Source: Gemmatimonadota bacterium (lineage in GTDB: Bacteria > Gemmatimonadota > Gemmatimonadetes > Gemmatimonadales > GWC2-71-9). Taken from it: DNA of 64,000 nt. The stretch lies in the NCBI GenBank assembly GCA_016704275.1, contig JADJAK010000006.1, forward strand, positions 248,001 to 312,000. The letters run 5' to 3'. Shown here one piece after another: positions 26,569 to 34,543 of the stretch. The notes under the pieces are model-generated. The model was not told the origin of the DNA, did not search any database, and saw nothing but the letters and a program-made list of their open reading frames with translations. The first letter of the stretch is position 1. Each line of letters begins with the position of its first letter. The position numbers and the translations under genes are program-made.

Positions 26569-28050
26569 ATGACCCGCGCTTCGATGGCCGTTCGCCTCTT
26601 TCTCACGGTATGGTTGGTGTACGCGGCCTTTGCCACGACCAACGTGGTCCGCGAGACCTACCTCGCCGTCTCCCTCGGGGAGCGGCTTTCGGTGCGCGTC
26701 GACCCCTATCTGGGGCTCCATCCTGACCTGTTCGAAATTCCTGGCCGCGGGGCGTACATCAACAGCAATCCCGGGGCGTCCTTGGTCGGCGCCATCCCGT
26801 ACGCCCTGGCTCGCCCGGTGATTGCCGGGCTCTTTGCGCTCCGACCGGAACTCGCCCGTCCGAAACCGCCGACGACGTACGATGACGCGCGCCCGAACCG
26901 CACCACCTTCATGAACGAGATGCGCGCGCGCGGGCTCGACGTGCGCCTGGCGCTGGCCGCGCTCGTGACGCAGGTCGGACTGATGGCACCACTCGGGGCG
27001 CTCGCCGCCGTGCTCCTCTTCCGCTACCTCTCCGCACGGTATCGGGACGATCGGCTCGCGCTGTCGCTGTCACTGCTCTACGCCCTGGGAACGCCGATCT
27101 TCTTTCGGTCGGCCTTCCTCAACCAGAACGCCCTGTTGGCCCACCTCGTCCTCGGCGTCTGGCTCGTCCTCACGTGGCCGACGACCACGGAACCCCCCGT
27201 CTCCCGTCGGGGGCCGTGGGTGATGGCCGGATTGCTGCTCGGAGTCGGGCTTCTGATGGACTACAGCGCCGCCCCGATCGCGTTGGTGTTCGGGGGGTGG
27301 GCTCTCGTCGAGGGATGGCAGCGCCGCGGGGTGCGCGGGGCGGTGGAGCTGGGCGGAGCATGCGTGACTGGTGCAATCGGTCCCGTGCTCCTGCTGTTGG
27401 GGTACCAATGGCTGGCCTTCGGTTCCCCGTGGTTCCCGGCGCAGCGCTACATGCCGGCCACGCCACTGAGCGTCCGCGGCCTGAGCGGCATCACCCTTCC
27501 CGATCCGGAGCTGCTCTGGCGGATCCTGATCGACCTGCGCTACGGACTCTTCGCCTTCTGTCCCCTCCTGGTGGCCGCGCTCGCCGCACCCTGGGCGCAA
27601 CCGGCCGACGGCGACCTCGATCGTCGCGAGCGTGCCGTCGCGTTGCTCGCCGTCGCCGCACTCGTCCTGTTCAACGCCGCGAACCAGTTCGCCTACCTGC
27701 AGTGGAACACCGGCGTTCGCTATCTCGTGCCGGCCGTCCCGCTGCTCTTTCCGCTCGTCGTCCCGGTGCTGCGTGGCCTGCCGCGCTGGGCCGCCGTCGG
27801 ACTCGTGGCCCCGACGCTGGTGATTTCGCTTGCCGTCTCGATGATGCGGGAAGATGTCGCAGCATCTCTGACGCTACTTTTCACCGTCGGCCCGACCCTC
27901 CCCGTGCTGCTCACGCTCCAGAAGACCGCGGCCGCGTACGCGCCCGCGCTGGCAGGGGGCGTGCAGCCGTTCGGCGCCTTGGCTGTGCTGGGACTCGCCG
28001 GCTGCGTCGTGCTGATCTGGCGCGTCCGACGCCGCCCGGCGGTGGGTTGA
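26569..28050 (+). CDS. Polytopic membrane glycosyltransferase-like protein (GT-C / GT39-like)
   Basis: 493 residues, about ten hydrophobic helices. The first helix (LFLTVWLVYAAFATTNV) is followed by a periplasmic loop VRETYLAVSLGERLSVRVDP containing the acidic residues expected in GT-C enzymes, and by GAYINSNPGASLVGAIPYAL, a segment common in uncharacterised GT39-type proteins. Such enzymes transfer sugars from polyprenyl-phosphate donors on the periplasmic side. It follows the UbiA gene by 67 bases and the glycosidase-like gene begins 54 bases after its stop. Donor could be the lipid-linked pentose. Confidence 0.7.
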   Translation: MTRASMAVRLFLTVWLVYAAFATTNVVRETYLAVSLGERLSVRVDPYLGLHPDLFEIPGRGAYINSNPGASLVGAIPYALARPVIAGLFALRPELARPKPPTTYDDARPNRTTFMNEMRARGLDVRLALAALVTQVGLMAPLGALAAVLLFRYLSARYRDDRLALSLSLLYALGTPIFFRSAFLNQNALLAHLVLGVWLVLTWPTTTEPPVSRRGPWVMAGLLLGVGLLMDYSAAPIALVFGGWALVEGWQRRGVRGAVELGGACVTGAIGPVLLLLGYQWLAFGSPWFPAQRYMPATPLSVRGLSGITLPDPELLWRILIDLRYGLFAFCPLLVAALAAPWAQPADGDLDRRERAVALLAVAALVLFNAANQFAYLQWNTGVRYLVPAVPLLFPLVVPVLRGLPRWAAVGLVAPTLVISLAVSMMREDVAASLTLLFTVGPTLPVLLTLQKTAAAYAPALAGGVQPFGALAVLGLAGCVVLIWRVRRRPAVG

Positions 28051-28104
28051 GTCATGGACCATCTCTGCAACGCCTGCTCTGTCGCCGCCTCCGGGGGGGA
28101 ATCC

Positions 28105-29544
28105 ATGGTTCGGCCACTCACAACCGGGTCAGCGTGGCGGTGGCATCGGATCGTCCGGTGCGCCGTCGTGACGATCGCGTGCCTCGCGCTGCACGGGTGC
28201 AATGACTCCGCCGTCGACCAGCGTCCCTTTCCTCCGCCACCCTCCCCGCCCGCACCGCCCCCCCCGGCCTCGCAGGTGACCGCCACCATCACCGCGGACA
28301 CGTCGACGCGGTTTCAAGTGATGACGGGGTGGGAGGCGGTGACGCAGGCCGGCCAGGACGAAGCCGGGTTTGCCGGCTGGCAGCAGCAGTTGCTCGATCT
28401 GGCGGCCAACGATCTCGGACTCAATCGGGTCCGACTCGAGATCCGTGCCGGGGTGGAACATCCCGTGGACCATGACGCCGCGTACTTCGCCGGCACGATC
28501 ACCGAATCCGAGTGGCGCCCCACGCGGTACGTCGTGGTGAATGACAATGCCGACCCGAACGTGATCAACCCGGCGGGATTTCACTTCACCGCACTCAACC
28601 GATCCGTCACGACCGTCGTCCTCCCCCTCCGGCAGCGCCTGGAGGCGAGGGGCGAGCGGCTCTACGTGAACCTGAACTATGTCGCCTTCAATCCCAGCAC
28701 GGGCACGACGCACCTGGACCCTGCGGAGTATGCGGAGTTTCTGCTCGCGGCCTTCCAGCACATGCAGCGCACGTTCGGCTTCGTGCCGGACGCGGTCGAG
28801 GTCATTCTCGAGCCCGACAACAAGACTCCGTGGCGGGGGACCCTGATCGGACAGGCCGTGGTCGCGGCTGGCAATCGGCTCGCCGCCGCGGGGTTTGCGC
28901 CGGAGTTCATTGCACCGTCCACCATGAGCATGGCGAACGCCGTCCCGTATCTCGATCAGATGGCGGCCGTCCCGGGTGCCCTGACGTACCTCAGAGAGGT
29001 GTCCTACCATCGCTACGCCGGCGTCTCCGATGCGAACCTCGCCGCGATCCGCACGCGGGCCAGCCAGCTCGGCCTCCGCACCGCGATGCTCGAGCATATC
29101 GGCAGCGACGTGGAGGACCTCTTCCGGGATCTGACGATCGCGAACGTCTCGGCGTGGCAGCAGTTCACCCTGGCGTATCCAACTCCGGACAACGGGGCGC
29201 AGTATTACACGATCACGGGCGGACGCCCCGTGATGGGAGCGCGGACGGGTCCGCTCCGCCAGTACTTTCATTACGTCCGCCGGGGTGCCCACCGCATCGC
29301 GGCGACGAGCGACAACGCCGATGTCCGGCCGGTTGGCTTCACCAACCCCGGGGGTGGCCCCGTCGTCGTGGTGCACGCCAAGGGTGCCGAGACGCTCGCG
29401 GTCCGGGGCCTGCGCCCTGGTCGCTACCTGATCACCAACTCCAATCCCGCCGCCGTGCTGGCGACGACGGCGACCGTCGGCACGGACGGCGCGCTGCGCT
29501 TCGAGGCGATCGCCGGCGTCATCACGGTCGCATGGCAGCCATGA
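28105..29544 (+). CDS. Glycoside hydrolase-like lipoprotein (GH30/GH-A clan type)
   Basis: About 479 residues from ATG 28105; an earlier ATG at 28054 is possible. Signal peptide with lipobox LHGC, then a Pro-rich linker (PPPPSPPAPPPP). The rest reads as a TIM-barrel glycosidase: QVMTGWEAVTQAG, LGLNRVRLEIRAG, the acid/base candidate Glu in VEVILEPDNKTPW, YHRYAG, and the nucleophile candidate Glu in TAMLEHIGSDVEDL. A beta-sandwich-like C-terminus (RPVGFTNPGGGPVVVV) fits GH30-type architecture. The stop overlaps the next GT-C gene (ATGA), so it is built into the glycan operon, perhaps for trimming. The family call is tentative. Confidence 0.75.
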   Translation: MVRPLTTGSAWRWHRIVRCAVVTIACLALHGCNDSAVDQRPFPPPPSPPAPPPPASQVTATITADTSTRFQVMTGWEAVTQAGQDEAGFAGWQQQLLDLAANDLGLNRVRLEIRAGVEHPVDHDAAYFAGTITESEWRPTRYVVVNDNADPNVINPAGFHFTALNRSVTTVVLPLRQRLEARGERLYVNLNYVAFNPSTGTTHLDPAEYAEFLLAAFQHMQRTFGFVPDAVEVILEPDNKTPWRGTLIGQAVVAAGNRLAAAGFAPEFIAPSTMSMANAVPYLDQMAAVPGALTYLREVSYHRYAGVSDANLAAIRTRASQLGLRTAMLEHIGSDVEDLFRDLTIANVSAWQQFTLAYPTPDNGAQYYTITGGRPVMGARTGPLRQYFHYVRRGAHRIAATSDNADVRPVGFTNPGGGPVVVVHAKGAETLAVRGLRPGRYLITNSNPAAVLATTATVGTDGALRFEAIAGVITVAWQP

Positions 29545-31577
29545 CGCCAGCTGGCGTGCCCGCCCCGGTCCAGCCGGGCGAGCGCTGGCGGAGCGTGCTC
29601 GCCTGGGCGCTCGCACTCGTGCTTGGCCAGCTCACCTTCCTGCAACTGGTCGAGGCGGGCCCGGCGGTCGGGTACCAGCATCTCGGATCGCTTGGCACGC
29701 TGATCAGCACCAAACCGCTGCTGCTCGGCAGCTATGCGGGCTACGCCATGGCCGTGCTGCTGGGTGGCTGGGCGATGCGGGGCCACTGGGCCGCATGGGC
29801 ATTCCCGCGGCGACTGGCTCTGGTGCTCGTGGTGGTCTTTGGCTCGAGCAGCGTGCTCTCCGCCTCGCCGGTCGACTACCTCGTCGAATCCGCTCTCCTC
29901 TTCGCGGTGCAGCTGATCGCGGCCGTGAACCTCGGCCTGATCGCCGTCATGCTTCCCCAGTCCACCGCGCAGCGACTCGGCGAGGCAAGTGCACGATGGC
30001 TGGGGAGCGATTCGTCCGACGGGGTCGCTCGCGACGGGTGGGCCTGGGCCATCGGACCCGCCGTCGTCGTCCTGATCGTTTCGGCGCTTCTTGCGATGAC
30101 CGTCTACCAGCGTCGACCCCACATCCCCGATGAGGTCGCGTTCTTCTTGCAGGCCAAGTACTTCGCCAAGGGGCTGTTGTGGATGCCGGCACCGGCCGTG
30201 CCATCCGGCTTCGGCGTTGACTTGATGACCATCGACGGCACGCGCTGGTTCTCCGCCATGCCGCCGGGATGGCCGGCCGTCCTGGCGATCGGCATGGCGG
30301 CTGGCGGCCCGTGGCTCGTCAACCCGATCCTCGGCGCTGTCAACATCGTGCTGGCATACGCCGCATTGCGATTGATCCTGCCCCAGCGGACCGCGAGAAT
30401 CGCCACGCTCCTGCTGGCGGTCTCGCCGTGGCATCTGTTCCTGGCCATGAGCTACATGAGCCACACCTTCAGTCTGACCCTGGCGCTGGTGGCGAGTCTG
30501 GCCGTGGCGCGCGCATGGCGTGGCGGGTCCGCCTGGTGGTGCCTGCTCGGCGGCGGGGCCATCGGGTTCGCCAGCGTGAATCGCCCGCTGGAGGGCGTGG
30601 CCTTGGCGATGATCTTCGGGGCCGTGACCCTCGGCATGCTCGTGGGTCACCGGCGGCTGGGACCGTCGCTCCTGCTCGGGCTAGGCACCCTGCTCGCCGG
30701 CGCCACAGGACTCGCCTACAACGCCGCCATGACGGGTCACGCCTTGACGTTCCCGGTGGAGGAGTACTTCCGGCAGGTATACGGTGTCGGACGATACGAG
30801 ATCGGGTTCGGCCCGACGCGCGGCCTCGGCTGGCCCGGGCTTGACCCGCTCCCGGGGCATGGCGCCCCGGATGTCCTCATCAACGGCCTGCTCAACCTGT
30901 TCCAGGTGAATACGGAACTCTTCGGTTGGGCATGCGGCTCGATCGGACTGGTCGTGCTGGCGCTTGCTTGCAGGCGTCCACGAGGCGTCGAACTGCTCAT
31001 GCTTCTGAGCATCCTCGTCGTCATTGGGCTGCATTCCCTGTTCTGGTTCAGCGGAGGTCCGGACTTCGGCGCCAGGTACTGGTTCCTGATCATCGTTCCC
31101 TGCGTGGCGCTGGCAGCGAGCGGCCTCCGATGGCTCGAAGGCGAGGAGGCCAGCCGCCAAGGACGGGCCATCGCGATCGTCGGGATCCTGTGCATCGGCT
31201 CGCTGGGGGCCTTTTCCCCGTGGCGCGCCCTGGACAAGTACCATCGCTACCGAGGGATGTCCTCCGATGGTGCTGCGGCCCTCGCGAAGTCCCCCGAGGC
31301 GGCAGGGGGACTCATTCTGGTCGCTGGCCGTCGATTCCCGGAATTTGCCTCGATGGCATCGTACAATCCGGTCGATGTTCGGGTGCGCACGGGCACCATC
31401 CTTGCTTGGGACAGGGATGCGGCGACGCGGGCCGCGCTGATGGCCGCCTATGCGGGCCGTCCCGTGTGGCGCCTCCTCGCCCCGCAAGCCCCTGGCGGCG
31501 CATGGTCCCTGGACGGCCCCCTCGGTCCGGATTCGGCGCTGGAATCTCCCCATTCTCCTGAAAGGCCTACGAAGTGA
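29541..31577 (+). CDS. Polytopic GT-C-type glycosyltransferase (mannosyl/arabinosyltransferase-like)
   Basis: 678 residues, about 14 hydrophobic helices plus a periplasmic tail. The catalytic loop candidate is RRPHIPDEVAFFLQAKYFAK, with the Asp-Glu pair typical of GT39/GT83 (PMT, ArnT) enzymes, followed by WFSAMPPGWPAVLAIGM and a long hydrophobic core (LLLGLGTLLAGATGLAYNA). ATG 29541 overlaps the glycosidase stop; its end overlaps the methyltransferase start (GTGA). It is the second such protein in the operon and is expected to use a polyprenyl-phospho-sugar donor in the periplasm. The acceptor is unknown. Confidence 0.75.
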   Translation: MTPAGVPAPVQPGERWRSVLAWALALVLGQLTFLQLVEAGPAVGYQHLGSLGTLISTKPLLLGSYAGYAMAVLLGGWAMRGHWAAWAFPRRLALVLVVVFGSSSVLSASPVDYLVESALLFAVQLIAAVNLGLIAVMLPQSTAQRLGEASARWLGSDSSDGVARDGWAWAIGPAVVVLIVSALLAMTVYQRRPHIPDEVAFFLQAKYFAKGLLWMPAPAVPSGFGVDLMTIDGTRWFSAMPPGWPAVLAIGMAAGGPWLVNPILGAVNIVLAYAALRLILPQRTARIATLLLAVSPWHLFLAMSYMSHTFSLTLALVASLAVARAWRGGSAWWCLLGGGAIGFASVNRPLEGVALAMIFGAVTLGMLVGHRRLGPSLLLGLGTLLAGATGLAYNAAMTGHALTFPVEEYFRQVYGVGRYEIGFGPTRGLGWPGLDPLPGHGAPDVLINGLLNLFQVNTELFGWACGSIGLVVLALACRRPRGVELLMLLSILVVIGLHSLFWFSGGPDFGARYWFLIIVPCVALAASGLRWLEGEEASRQGRAIAIVGILCIGSLGAFSPWRALDKYHRYRGMSSDGAAALAKSPEAAGGLILVAGRRFPEFASMASYNPVDVRVRTGTILAWDRDAATRAALMAAYAGRPVWRLLAPQAPGGAWSLDGPLGPDSALESPHSPERPTK

Positions 31578-32275
31578 CTGACATGAACGCTGACCTGGTG
31601 CGGCACCGCCGGCTGACGCGACAGATCATCTCGGCGTTCGACAGCCCGATCGTGCGCGCGTACGGTCGGGCGAGGTTTACCATCATCAATGCGACGATCC
31701 TGGACATGCTGAGCCGCTCCCTGCAGGGCAAGCATCGCATCCTGGAAATCGGCTGCGGGTTCGGGTTGTTCGGGTCCTACCTTGCCGCTCGTGATCCGGA
31801 GGTGCGCTATCATGGGATCGACCTGAACGCGAAACGCATCGAGTTGGCACGCTCCGCCGCCGCGCGGCTTGGACTCAGCAACACGCGGTTCGATCATGGC
31901 GATGCGCGAGGGGATCTCCAGCTCGATCCGGAATACGATGCGGTCCTGATGATGGACTTGCTGCATCACGTCCCCGACCCGGCGAAACATCGCCTGATCG
32001 AGACGGCCACCTCCCGTCTCGCGCCCGGCGGTCACCTGGTCATGAAGGACATCGGCCGTCGGCCCTGGCCCAAGCTGTTCTTCACCTGGGCGCTGGATGT
32101 CGCCATGACGGGCGGATTCGACATGTGGTACTGGGATGAGCAGCGGTTCCGTGATGCGGTCCCGTCCGACTGGCGGCTGGAGGCCTATCCGATCAGCGAT
32201 TGGCTCCCCTACCCACACGTCCTGTACCTGGCCTCCCGGGCGCCGGTGCCGCTGGTCGAGCCGGCGGGGCGATGA
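31574..32275 (+). CDS. Class I SAM-dependent methyltransferase
   Basis: 233 residues. SAM motif I is ILEIGCGFGLFGSYL; motif II-like YHGIDLNAKRIELA with the acidic residue; and VLMMDLLHHVPDP gives the motif III region common in sugar or lipid methylases. The start GTG 31574 overlaps the GT-C stop (ATG 31583 is possible). It ends the plus-strand operon; a weak hairpin separates it from the convergent epimerase. It is likely to methylate a sugar of the glycan, on the basis of context alone. Confidence 0.88.
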   Translation: MTDMNADLVRHRRLTRQIISAFDSPIVRAYGRARFTIINATILDMLSRSLQGKHRILEIGCGFGLFGSYLAARDPEVRYHGIDLNAKRIELARSAAARLGLSNTRFDHGDARGDLQLDPEYDAVLMMDLLHHVPDPAKHRLIETATSRLAPGGHLVMKDIGRRPWPKLFFTWALDVAMTGGFDMWYWDEQRFRDAVPSDWRLEAYPISDWLPYPHVLYLASRAPVPLVEPAGR

Positions 32276-32288
32276 TGCCCCCCGGGGG

Positions 32289-32308
32289 CCGAGGTCGGGC
32301 GGCCTCGG
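32289..32308. terminator. Possible hairpin between convergent genes
   Basis: CCGAGG (32289-32294) and CCTCGG (32303-32308) can pair around an 8-base loop in the short space between the methyltransferase stop and the epimerase stop. No T-run follows on either strand, so intrinsic termination is weakly supported. Confidence 0.3.
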
Positions 32309-32309
32309 T

Positions 32310-33284
32310 CTAGCCTCGCACCGGTTGGGCGCGCTGCTCCGCCACGACGTCCCGGATGATGGTGGCCAGTGGCGTCTCCGGACGGAAGTCGATCATTGCC
32401 TTCAGACGCGTCAGGTCAGGAATCCGGCGGTGCATGTCCTCGAACCCCTCGGCATACGCTTCCTCGTACGGCACGTTCACGATCGGCGAATCGCTCCCCG
32501 CCGCCTCGCGCACCATCTCCGCCAACTGTCGGATCGACACCTCTTCGTCCGAGCCGACGTTGAAGACGCCACCGATCGCATTCGGATTGCCGATCAACCG
32601 CAGCAGCGCCTCCACCGCGTCCTGCACGTGGCCGAAGCAGCGTTGCTGGTCGCCGGTGCCATAGACGGTGATCGGCTCGCCGGCGAGCGCTTGCCGCACG
32701 AAATTCGGCAGCACCATGCCGTAACGTCCGGTTTGCCGAGGCCCCACAGTATTGAAGAAGCGGACGATGATGACTGGCACGCCCTTCTCCCGCAGATAGG
32801 CCAGGCCCAGCCACTCGTCGAGCGCCTTCGAGCAGGCGTAGGCCCAGCGCGAGTGCGTCGTCGGCCCGAGCTGCAGGTCGCCATCTTCGCGGAACGGAAG
32901 GCTGGCGCTCTTGCCGTAGACCTCCGACGTGGAGGCGATCAGCACCAGCTTCTGCTTCTTCGCCGCCGCCGCGAGCACCACCTCGCTCGCCTTGACGTTG
33001 GTCTCGATGGTGTGCACCGGACGTTCGACGATCAGTCGCACGCCGACGGCGGCGGCGAGGTGGATCGTCACGTCGCAGCGGTCCACGCACTCCGAGACGA
33101 GCGGCACGTCAAGCGCCGAACCAATGCGGTAGCTGAAGCCCGGTCGGTCGACCAAGGCTGCAATGTTGTCCATGCTGCCGGTGGAGAGGTCGTCCAGGAC
33201 CAGCACCTCGTCGCCTCGATCGATCAACCGCGTCGCGAGGTGGGAGCCGATGAAGCCCGCGCCGCCGGTAATCAGGTACCGCAT
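32310..33284 (-). CDS. NAD-dependent sugar-nucleotide epimerase/dehydratase
   Basis: 324 residues, extended SDR. N-terminal MRYLITGGAGFIGSHLA gives the NAD(P) motif, STSEVYGKS the catalytic Ser/Thr strand and YACSKALDE the YxxxK motif; NTVGPRQTGRYGMV is the substrate-binding segment of UDP-galactose/UDP-xylose-type enzymes. Similarity in these motifs spans UDP-glucose 4-epimerase, UDP-glucuronate decarboxylase and related enzymes, so the product (perhaps a pentose or hexose nucleotide) cannot be fixed. It follows the GT4 genes on the minus strand, 8 bases after II's stop. Confidence 0.88.
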   Translation of the reverse strand: MRYLITGGAGFIGSHLATRLIDRGDEVLVLDDLSTGSMDNIAALVDRPGFSYRIGSALDVPLVSECVDRCDVTIHLAAAVGVRLIVERPVHTIETNVKASEVVLAAAAKKQKLVLIASTSEVYGKSASLPFREDGDLQLGPTTHSRWAYACSKALDEWLGLAYLREKGVPVIIVRFFNTVGPRQTGRYGMVLPNFVRQALAGEPITVYGTGDQQRCFGHVQDAVEALLRLIGNPNAIGGVFNVGSDEEVSIRQLAEMVREAAGSDSPIVNVPYEEAYAEGFEDMHRRIPDLTRLKAMIDFRPETPLATIIRDVVAEQRAQPVRG

Positions 33285-33292
33285 GTCCGACC

Positions 33293-34543
33293 TCAAGAGT
33301 TGGGAGAAGGCACTCGCGCGCCCTGACGATCGGCGGCCGCAGCCCGCACGATCTCAAGGTATCTAGGGATCACCGTCCGCTCGGTCCAGAGCGACTCCAG
33401 CGCCTGCCGCCCAGCCAGGGCGAGGCGAGCCCGATAGCCCGGGTCATGCAGGAGCCGAGCCATGGCCGCGTCAAGCTCCGCGCGTGTGGCGAACACTTCG
33501 CCACCACCGGAGGCCGCCATCAGTTCGGGCAGCGGGCCAAGCCGTCGGGCCAGCACCGGCGTCGACTGCCGGAACGCCTCGAGGAGGATGATACCGAATG
33601 TCTCGTAACAGAGCGACGGCACCAGCAACCCGACGGCACCCCGATACCATGCCGCGAGCTCCGTGCTTGGCACCCGGCCCAGGAAGCGGACTCGAGGGTT
33701 GCCCGCAGCCTGCGCGCGCAGCGCCTCACCATACTCGCCGTCGCCGGCCACCACCAGATCGGTGGGGCCGTCGCCCTCGAACGACGGCAACACGTCCTGC
33801 AGCCCCTTGATCAACTCCAGCCGACCGACGAAGAGGAAGTACGGCCGCGGGTGCGGGGCGGCGTCGCCAACCACCGGTGCCTCCGCTTCCCCCTCGGGCA
33901 GGAAGTAGGGCAGGACGTCCATCTCCCGCGGGAAACCAAACTCCCGGTGCTTGTCGCGACTGAACTCGCTCATCGCGATGAATCGGTCGATGTGCCGCAG
34001 GTTGCGCTCGAGATGCCCGGTCCAGCGCCACCACTGGGGTGGTCGGCGGTACTGCAGCTGGCAACTGAAGCATTGCCGTCCCGTGCACACCTCGCGTCCC
34101 TTCCGCCAGAGGACGTGCGTGGGACAGACCAGCCAATGTTCGTGCGCCATGTAGAGCTTGATCGCGTCGCCGTACGAGAAGAGTCCGGGGCCACCAATCA
34201 GCGACATGTTGTGGAAGTTGATGACGTCGAACTGCCGCTCGTCGAGGAGCCGCTTGATGCGCCGTCCGTTGACGATCGGCCGGCCAGTCTGCTGCGTGAG
34301 CAACGGGGAGAGCACACCGAGTCCGCTGCGCAGCGGGATGACTTCCAGCCCCTCCGGCTCGGGCTCGGCCGGCGGTGCCGGCCGCTTGGCGAGTGCCTCG
34401 TAGGCATCGACGTCGTGGATCACCGTGACCTGGTGGCCGGCGCGGACCAGTCCCCGAGCCAGGCGCTGAATCCCGATGCCGTCGCCACCGAAGTTGTAGG
34501 GGGGGTAAAAGGTGGTGAGGAAGCCGAAGCGCAGCTTGCTCAT
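33293..34543 (-). CDS. Family 4 glycosyltransferase
   Basis: 416 residues of GT-B fold. N-terminal domain: RFGFLTTFYPPYNFGGDGIG, the Gly-rich loop expected for GT4. C-terminal donor domain: FLFVGRLELIKGLQDVL and SLCYETFGIILLEAFRQST, where the ExxFxxxxxE (E-x7-E) nucleotide-sugar motif is intact. An unusual Cys-rich insert CTGRQCFSCQLQY (about residues 170-185) resembles a zinc-binding segment that occurs in some GT4 enzymes. ATGA overlap with the upstream GT4, so the two act together. Substrates unknown. Confidence 0.9.
   Translation of the reverse strand: MSKLRFGFLTTFYPPYNFGGDGIGIQRLARGLVRAGHQVTVIHDVDAYEALAKRPAPPAEPEPEGLEVIPLRSGLGVLSPLLTQQTGRPIVNGRRIKRLLDERQFDVINFHNMSLIGGPGLFSYGDAIKLYMAHEHWLVCPTHVLWRKGREVCTGRQCFSCQLQYRRPPQWWRWTGHLERNLRHIDRFIAMSEFSRDKHREFGFPREMDVLPYFLPEGEAEAPVVGDAAPHPRPYFLFVGRLELIKGLQDVLPSFEGDGPTDLVVAGDGEYGEALRAQAAGNPRVRFLGRVPSTELAAWYRGAVGLLVPSLCYETFGIILLEAFRQSTPVLARRLGPLPELMAASGGGEVFATRAELDAAMARLLHDPGYRARLALAGRQALESLWTERTVIPRYLEIVRAAAADRQGARVPSPNS

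Noticed and set aside
28129..29616. 495-residue minus-strand open frame opposite the glycosidase-like gene
   Set aside because: No recognisable fold and fully overlapped by the better-supported plus-strand gene.
32289..32308. Intrinsic terminator for both convergent operons
   Set aside because: Only a 6-base stem without a T-run; kept as a low-confidence feature, not claimed as a working terminator.
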